DNA of 64,000 bases from DAITPV01 sp050692555. GTDB taxonomy: Bacteria; Actinomycetota; UBA4738; CALAEC01. The notes beneath the pieces were generated by a model that was not told the origin of the DNA, made no database searches, and saw nothing but the letters and a program-made list of their open reading frames with translations. The position numbers and the translations under genes were made by a program. Position 1 is the stretch's first letter. Every line of letters begins with the position of its first letter. Location of the stretch: assembly GCA_050692555.1 (NCBI GenBank), contig JBOGVS010000003.1, positions 62,001 through 126,000 on the forward strand, read 5' to 3'. Below, one piece after another: positions 59,575 to 64,000 of the stretch.

Positions 59575-60530
59575 TCAGGCCAGCTGCGGAAGCACGTCCC
59601 GCTGGTAGAACCGGAAGAACCCTACCTGGTCCGGTCCGATCTGGTGCACGTACACGTGGTCGTACCCGGCGTCGGCGAACTCGCGGATGGCCTTCACGTG
59701 GCGTTCGGGGTCGGGACCGCACACCACGGATTCCGCCACATGGTCCTCGCTCACCAGCTCCGAGGCCTGCTCGAAGTGGCGCGGCAGAGACAGCTCCACC
59801 GTGAGCTCCCCCTTCACGGCGGCATTCGGCCACCACTCCGTGGCCACCTTCCGGGCCTGGGTCTCGTCCTCGGCCCAGCACACGTGAACCTGTCCGTAGC
59901 GGGGCTTCCCCGTTCCACCGGCGCGCTCGAAGTTCGAGATCATCTCGTGATCCGGCGCCAGGCCGATCAGCCCGTCGCCGACCCGAGCGGCCAGCTCGGT
60001 GGCTCGGTCACCCTTGGCCGCCACCACGATCGGCGGCGGTTCAGCCGGGACGTCGTAGATCCGGGCTTGCTCCACGGTGAAATACCGGCCTCGGCGGGTC
60101 TGCTCATCACCTGTCCACAGCAGCCGGATCGTCTCGATGGCTTCCTCGAGCATGTCCAGCCGCTCGTCGACGGCCGGCCAGCGGTCACCAAGGACGTGCT
60201 CGTTGAGATTCTCCCCGGTCCCCACGCCCAAGAAGAACCGTCCCGGCATCATCGCCGCCGCGGTGGCCGCGGCGTGGGCCACCAGCGCCGGGTGCATCCG
60301 GACGATCGGACAGGTCACCCCTGTCCCCACCCGCATCCCGTCGGTGGCTTCGGCGATCCCCCCAGCACCGACCACACGAAGGGGCTGTGGCCCTGGCGCG
60401 AGATCCACGGATGGAAGTGGTCCGAGATCAGCGCAAACGAGAAGCCGGTCTCTTCGGCGGCCCGCGCATTCTCGACCAGGTCTCGCGGGCCGTGCTCCTC
60501 GCTGGAGAGCGCGTAGCCGATCTCGGTCAC
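59575..60530 (-). CDS. LLM-class F420-type oxidoreductase, frameshifted
   Basis: The N-terminal part from GTG 60530 reads MTEIGYALSSEEHGPRDLVE, then SDHFHPWISRQGHSPFVWSVLGG, the signature of the F420-dependent glucose-6-phosphate-dehydrogenase-like LLM group. Frame is lost in a G6 run (60358-60363). Adding one G continues as IAEATDGMRVGTGVTCPIVRM, then PGRFFLGVGTGENLNEHV and VHQIGPDQVGFFRFYQRDVL to the stop. The joined protein would have about 318 residues. The start overlaps the small basic gene by four bases. The break is either a real mutation or a homopolymer error. Confidence 0.78.
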
Positions 60531-60757
60531 GACTTGCGGGCTGCCGCGCGACCACCCTTCCGTCCTGCGGCCTTCTTCTGGGCGGTGGTGCCGCCCTGCG
60601 ACGTGGCCCTCCGTCGCTTGCCGGACCCGGAAGATTTCCCACCCCGGGACGACGCTCCAGGCGAGTTGGCGATCCTGGCGGCTCGCTGCTTCGACATGCC
60701 CTGTTCCTTCGACCGCTCGTACTGCTTCTCGTTCTTCACGCTCGGTCGCCTGGGCAT
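60527..60757 (-). CDS. Small basic protein (DUF7218-like)
   Basis: The 76-residue protein begins MPRRPSVKNEKQYERSKEQG, then MSKQRAARIANSPG, a conserved N-terminal motif of small actinobacterial proteins, followed by a lysine/arginine/glycine/serine-rich tail (AAGRKGGRAAARKS). It is probably DNA- or RNA-binding. GGAGGTGATGG precedes the ATG, and the LLM gene starts in the GTGA overlap at its end. Confidence 0.75.
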   Translation of the reverse strand: MPRRPSVKNEKQYERSKEQGMSKQRAARIANSPGASSRGGKSSGSGKRRRATSQGGTTAQKKAAGRKGGRAAARKS

Positions 60758-60834
60758 CGTTCCATCACCTCCTGCCCGGCAGACCTACCCACGGCCCCTG
60801 ATTTCAAGCATGGAGAAGGGGAAGAATAGGCACC

Positions 60835-61347
60835 GTGAGCGAGCGTCTCCTGAAGATCTACCTCCAGGACCACCTGGCCGGGGCCACGGCCGGCCTGGAA
60901 CTGGCCCGACGGTGCCGGGCGAGCAACCCGGACGGCGAGATCGCTCGGGCCCTCGACCGCCTCATCGACGAGATCGCCGAGGATCGCCAGATCCTCGAAG
61001 GCCTCATGGAGCGGCTGGGATTCGGTCCCGACCGGGGCAAGCTGGCCGCGGCATGGGTCGCGGAGAAGGTGGGCCGCCTCAAGCCGAACGGCGCGATCCT
61101 CGGGTACTCCCCGCTGAGCCGACTCGAGGAGCTGGAGGCCCTGAGCCTGGGCGTCGAGGGGAAGCTGTGCATGTGGCGAGGGCTGAAGGCGGCGGGCGAC
61201 GTGTCGGGGGCGTTCGCCGGCGTGGAGATGGACCCGCTGATCCGCCGAGCCCAGCGGCAGCGCCGGCGGCTGGAGAACCTCCGGGCCTGGGCCGCGGTCG
61301 AGGCCCTGGCCTCGGACCGGGCCCCGGAGAAGCCCGCATCGGTCTGA
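60835..61347 (+). CDS. Helical-bundle protein, unknown
   Basis: The 170-residue protein starts with GTG 60835 (MSERLLKIYLQDHLAGATAG). It is almost all helical with heptad-like hydrophobics (LARRCRASNPDGEIARALDR, LIDEIAEDRQILEGLMERLG, LKPNGAILGYSPLSRLEELE), which suggests a four-helix ferritin-like bundle. Clear di-metal ligands are not evident. It is coupled to the PHP gene by a CTGA overlap. Confidence 0.7.
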   Translation: MSERLLKIYLQDHLAGATAGLELARRCRASNPDGEIARALDRLIDEIAEDRQILEGLMERLGFGPDRGKLAAAWVAEKVGRLKPNGAILGYSPLSRLEELEALSLGVEGKLCMWRGLKAAGDVSGAFAGVEMDPLIRRAQRQRRRLENLRAWAAVEALASDRAPEKPASV

Positions 61348-62387
61348 CCAACGCCGATCTGGCGGAGCTGCTGGCCCGGGCCTCGGAGGGCCAGGACGGG
61401 CACCGAGCCAGAGCACTCAGACGAGCCTCACGCTCGGCGCTGACGTGGCCTGAGGAAGCCGCGGAGGTCCTGGGGGGCGGACGATCCCTCACCGACCTCC
61501 GCGGCGTGGGGCCCTGGGTGGCCGGCATCATCGAGGAGTGGATCGAGACCCCGCCGGATCCGATCCCCGATCCGCCGGCGGTCCGGGCCGGCTTCAAGAC
61601 CGTGGCCGAGGCCCGAGCCATCCTGGCCGAGCACCCGGAGTGGCGGCTGCGAGCCGATCTCCAGATGCACACCACGTGGAGCGACGGCACGCTCCCCCTG
61701 GACGAGATGGTCCGCCTGGCCGGGAAGCGCGGGTACGAGCACGTGGCCGTCACCGATCACTCCCAGGAACTGCCGATCGCCAGGGGCATGGACGAGGCGA
61801 AGCTCCTCCGACAGGGGGAGGCCATCGACCGACTCAACCGGGAGCTCGCCGAAGAGGAAGCCTCGATCCGCGCGCTCCGCGCGATCGAGATGAACCTCTC
61901 GCCGGCCGGCGAGGGGGACATGGACCCGGAGGTCCTGGGGACCCTGGACCTGGTCCTGGGCGCCTTCCACTCGAAGCTGCGAGTCACCGAGGACCAGACC
62001 GACCGGTACCTGGCGGCGCTGGCCAATCCCACCATTCACGTGCTGGCCCATCCGCGAGGACGCCGGTGGGGGACGCGCCCCGGGCTACAGGCCGACTGGA
62101 AACGGGTGGCCGAGGCGGCCGCTGAGCGTGGCGTGGCCCTCGAGGTCGATGCGTTTCCGGACCGGCAGGACCTCGAGGTCGGCCTCCTGTCCCACGTCCG
62201 GGAGGCCGGGGGCTGGGTGTCGATCGGGACCGACGCCCATCGACCGGAGGAGCTGGGGTTCATGGACTTGGGGGTCGCCGCGGCGATCGCCGCGGAGATC
62301 CCCCGGGACCGCATCCTCAACTTCCTGGCGACCGAAGAGCTCCGGGCCTGGGCGGCACGGGGGCGGTCCGTGGCGAGCGGTCACTGA
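61344..62387 (+). CDS. Helix-hairpin-helix/PHP-domain phosphoesterase, apparent CTG start
   Basis: The 347-residue protein would start with CTG 61344 (MTNADLAELLARASEGQDGH) inside a CTGA overlap; no ATG, GTG or TTG precedes the conserved N-terminal region in frame. Residues ~30-70 contain a helix-hairpin-helix (SLTDLRGVGPWVAGIIEEWI), then a PHP domain: LQMHTTWSDGTLPLDEM, HVAVTDHSQEL, LGAFHSK, HVLAHPRGRRWG and SIGTDAHRPEELG. This is the C-terminal architecture of PolX without the polymerase domain. It probably hydrolyses a phosphate ester in DNA repair or nucleotide metabolism. Confidence 0.82.
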   Translation: MTNADLAELLARASEGQDGHRARALRRASRSALTWPEEAAEVLGGGRSLTDLRGVGPWVAGIIEEWIETPPDPIPDPPAVRAGFKTVAEARAILAEHPEWRLRADLQMHTTWSDGTLPLDEMVRLAGKRGYEHVAVTDHSQELPIARGMDEAKLLRQGEAIDRLNRELAEEEASIRALRAIEMNLSPAGEGDMDPEVLGTLDLVLGAFHSKLRVTEDQTDRYLAALANPTIHVLAHPRGRRWGTRPGLQADWKRVAEAAAERGVALEVDAFPDRQDLEVGLLSHVREAGGWVSIGTDAHRPEELGFMDLGVAAAIAAEIPRDRILNFLATEELRAWAARGRSVASGH

Positions 62388-62412
62388 TAGAGGCTCGCGC
62401 CCGGACTGAAAC

Positions 62413-62529
62413 CTACTCGACCGGCTCGAGGCCGCACGGAAGGACCTGCGGGCCCTGGACTGGCGGCTCCACGACGTGGTGATGGTGCCCCTGCGGGAGC
62501 TGAAGGAGGTCGACGAGGAGCGCCGGTAG
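62413..62529 (+). pseudogene. Possible 39-codon coding remnant
   Basis: A frame opening just after a TGA stop and ending at TAG 62527-62529 encodes LLDRLEAARKDLRALDWRLH, then DVVMVPLRELKEVDEERR. The pattern is typical of a real helical protein, but there is no start codon. It may be the surviving 3' end of a deleted gene. The TAG overlaps the TAGAAT element of the next gene. Confidence 0.4.
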
Positions 62530-62532
62530 AAT
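62527..62532 (+). promoter_or_regulatory. -10 element of the kelch gene
   Basis: TAGAAT lies eight bases before ATG 62541, giving a leaderless or nearly leaderless message. Confidence 0.5.
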
Positions 62533-62540
62533 CTCCGGCC

Positions 62541-63788
62541 ATGAGCGTGGCCCGCGGACTCGCCGCCCTGGCCCTCACGGTGTCCGCATTGTTGCCGGCT
62601 CCGGCACCCGGGGCGGGGGGCGGGGCGCGCCGGATCGCGTGGAGCCGCCTGGCCGACGCTCCCTCGTCGCGGACCGAGGTGACCGCCGCGGTCCAGGGCG
62701 GCGCAGCGATCCAAGGGGGCAAGGTATACGTGGCGGGAGGGTACGCAGCGCCCGCCCAGACCGTGGACGCCGTCGACGTCTACGACCCCGCTTCCGACTC
62801 CTGGTCCGCGGGTCCGCCGCTCCCTCTGGCCGTGAACCACGCGATGGCGGCAAGCTCTGGGGGCACCGCGTACGTCATGGGTGGCTACACGGCCGCCGGG
62901 CCACCGACGGCCCGGGCCTTCGCCCTGGCCGGCGGGACGTGGACCGAGCTTCCACCGATGCCCGAGCCCCGAGCGGCCGGCGGAGCAACGGAGGCCGGCG
63001 GGCGGATCTATGTGGCCGGCGGGGTGGGACCCGCCGGGCTGGCCACCACGACGATGGTCTTCGACCCTCGCGCCGGTACATGGTCACTGGCCTCGGGGCT
63101 CCTTCGCCCCCGAGAGCACATGGGGGTCGCGGCGGTGGGCAACCGCGTGTACGCCGTCGGAGGCCGGGACGGCACCGCCCCCGGCCTGCCGGACGTGGAA
63201 GTGTTCATTCCATCGTCGGGGAAGTGGAAGCGGCTCCCGGACCTGCCCACGCCCCGTGGCGGCATGGCGGCCACGGGGACGGACAACGGCTTCGTGGTGG
63301 CCGTCGGTGGAGAGGCCGCCGCCACGTTCCGGGAGGCCGAGGCGTTCGACGTGCGCAGGAAGCGGTGGATCCGGCTCCCCGGCATGCCCACCTCCCGGCA
63401 CGGTCTGGGGGTGGTGGCACTCGGCGACACCGTGCTCACGCTCATGGGGGGAGTGACGCCCGGCCTCTCATTCTCCCCGGCCACGGAGGCCCTCGATCTC
63501 GGCTCGCTTGACCAACTCCGGTGCTTCGGGCGATCTCCCGACGTCGTCGGTGAGCCTGGCCCGGACGTGCTCACCGGATCCAACGCCCCGGAGACGTTCG
63601 TCCTGCAGGGAGGGGACGACGTCGTCAAGGCCGGCGGCGGGGCCGACCGGGTGTGCGCCGGCGGCGGGCGCGATGAGGTATCGGGCCAGGGCGGCGGTGA
63701 TCGCCTCGACGGCGGACCGGGCCGGGATCGGTGCCGGGGTGGTCCCGGTCGAGACGAGCAACGGCGCTGCGAACGGGGCGCGGCCTGA
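62541..63788 (+). CDS. Secreted kelch-repeat protein with RTX-like tail
   Basis: The protein has 415 residues. After a signal peptide (LAALALTVSALLPAPAPGAG) come about six kelch repeats (IQGGKVYVAGGYAAP, AYVMGGYTAAG, RIYVAGGVGPAG, RVYAVGGRDGTA, GFVVAVGGEAA), forming a beta-propeller. The last ~85 residues are calcium-binding-type repeats (GGDDVVKAGGGADRVCAGGG) ending CRGGPGRDEQRRCERG, similar to the tail of the metallophosphoesterase. It is probably a surface or extracellular binding protein. A second kelch gene starts in a CTGA overlap. Confidence 0.88.
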   Translation: MSVARGLAALALTVSALLPAPAPGAGGGARRIAWSRLADAPSSRTEVTAAVQGGAAIQGGKVYVAGGYAAPAQTVDAVDVYDPASDSWSAGPPLPLAVNHAMAASSGGTAYVMGGYTAAGPPTARAFALAGGTWTELPPMPEPRAAGGATEAGGRIYVAGGVGPAGLATTTMVFDPRAGTWSLASGLLRPREHMGVAAVGNRVYAVGGRDGTAPGLPDVEVFIPSSGKWKRLPDLPTPRGGMAATGTDNGFVVAVGGEAAATFREAEAFDVRRKRWIRLPGMPTSRHGLGVVALGDTVLTLMGGVTPGLSFSPATEALDLGSLDQLRCFGRSPDVVGEPGPDVLTGSNAPETFVLQGGDDVVKAGGGADRVCAGGGRDEVSGQGGGDRLDGGPGRDRCRGGPGRDEQRRCERGAA

Positions 63789-64000
63789 AGCGCATCCTCC
63801 TCGCTGCCCTGACGGTGGCCGTCGCGGTGGCCTGCACGGAGAACGGGGCCGCGCCCGCACCGGAGGCCACCGGCGTTGCCTGGCGCTCCCTGTCGCCCGC
63901 TCCCACGGCCAGGACCGAGGTGGGGGCCGCGGTCCTCGCCGGGCGGATCTATGTGACCGGGGGATTCGCCTCCCCCGACGGAGCGACCGTGCCCACGCTC
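63785..64000 (+). CDS. Kelch-type lipoprotein, partial (runs off right edge), apparent CTG start
   Basis: From CTG 63785, overlapping the upstream TGA as CTGA, the frame reads MKRILLAALTVAVAVACTEN, a lipoprotein signal with lipobox VAVAC (Cys17). It continues WRSLSPAPTARTEVGAAVLA and GRIYVTGGFASPDG, the first kelch repeat, which closely resembles the start of the upstream kelch domain. The 72 codons visible contain no stop. No canonical start exists in frame before the signal sequence. The pair arose by tandem duplication. Confidence 0.75.
   Translation, partial: MKRILLAALTVAVAVACTENGAAPAPEATGVAWRSLSPAPTARTEVGAAVLAGRIYVTGGFASPDGATVPTL

Noticed and set aside
60358..60363. Phase-variable homopolymer in the LLM gene
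   Set aside because: A G6 tract is too short for typical phase variation, and sequencing or mutation is the simpler explanation.
60387..61343. Forward open frame leading into the PHP gene
   Set aside because: It is a shadow of the LLM gene, the DUF7218-like gene and the helical protein; PHP family similarity begins only after 61344.
1..64000. CRISPR array, tRNA/rRNA genes, insertion sequences, prophage or defence island
   Set aside because: No direct-repeat arrays, structural RNA signatures, transposase, integrase or recognisable defence genes were seen on either strand.

Overview
The window is about 70% G+C, densely packed on both strands, with very short intergenic gaps, many NTGA start/stop overlaps and no rRNA, tRNA, CRISPR or insertion sequence that I could see. 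The gene set points to an actinomycetote: a bcc-aa3 type cytochrome branch (diheme QcrC, three-span QcrA, QcrB, lipoprotein CtaC, CtaD/E/F, CtaG), two luciferase-like (F420-type) oxidoreductases, a PucR regulator beside gabT, UdgX, a PimB-like glycosyltransferase, an LCP protein and heteromeric acyl-CoA dehydrogenases. The rank below phylum cannot be decided from the sequence. Frame slips in short G runs would fit an uncultured (metagenome-derived) genome.

Layout. 1-3249 (minus): lamin-tail-like secreted protein, pterin carbinolamine dehydratase, an MgtE-type cation transporter and its PhoU/TrkA-C partner. 3325-9347: a GABA/aminobutyraldehyde catabolic block (gabT divergent from a PucR regulator, then two aldehyde dehydrogenases) with two copies of a 17-bp palindrome. 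9402-16390: a split-barrel flavoprotein, a split-barrel/UbiA fusion, a sugar-nucleotide-type epimerase, and overlapping ADP-forming-type and AMP-forming acyl/acetyl-CoA synthetases. 16433-25370: orphan histidine kinase, DUF72, hydrolase, LLM oxidoreductase, a PlsC/CDP-alcohol transferase/CdsA phospholipid cassette, tandem 7Fe ferredoxins and a PPC-domain protein. 26112-34918: respiratory genes in two facing blocks around glutamate dehydrogenase. 34993-39554: heterodimeric acyl-CoA dehydrogenase, small stress-type proteins, UdgX and RidA. 39597-44721: one overlapping six-gene operon for heptose phosphate metabolism, ending with an ATP-dependent DNA ligase. 45506-55726: aminopeptidase N, MFS carrier, GGDEF-EAL protein, MsrA, P450, LCP protein. 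55809-64000: small basic proteins, a deletion pseudogene of a methyltransferase, secreted metallophosphoesterase and kelch proteins sharing a calcium-binding-repeat tail, a frameshifted LLM enzyme and a PHP hydrolase.

Gene expression. Several operon-leading genes have a TAnnnT hexamer exactly six bases before the start codon, which suggests leaderless mRNAs. Two genes appear to start with CTG inside a CTGA stop/start overlap, and one small gene appears to start with ATA behind a strong Shine-Dalgarno. No single block looks like a defence island or a prophage. The most promising novelty lies in the PucR palindrome pair, the split-barrel/UbiA fusion, the heptose-plus-ligase operon and the unusual initiation signals.
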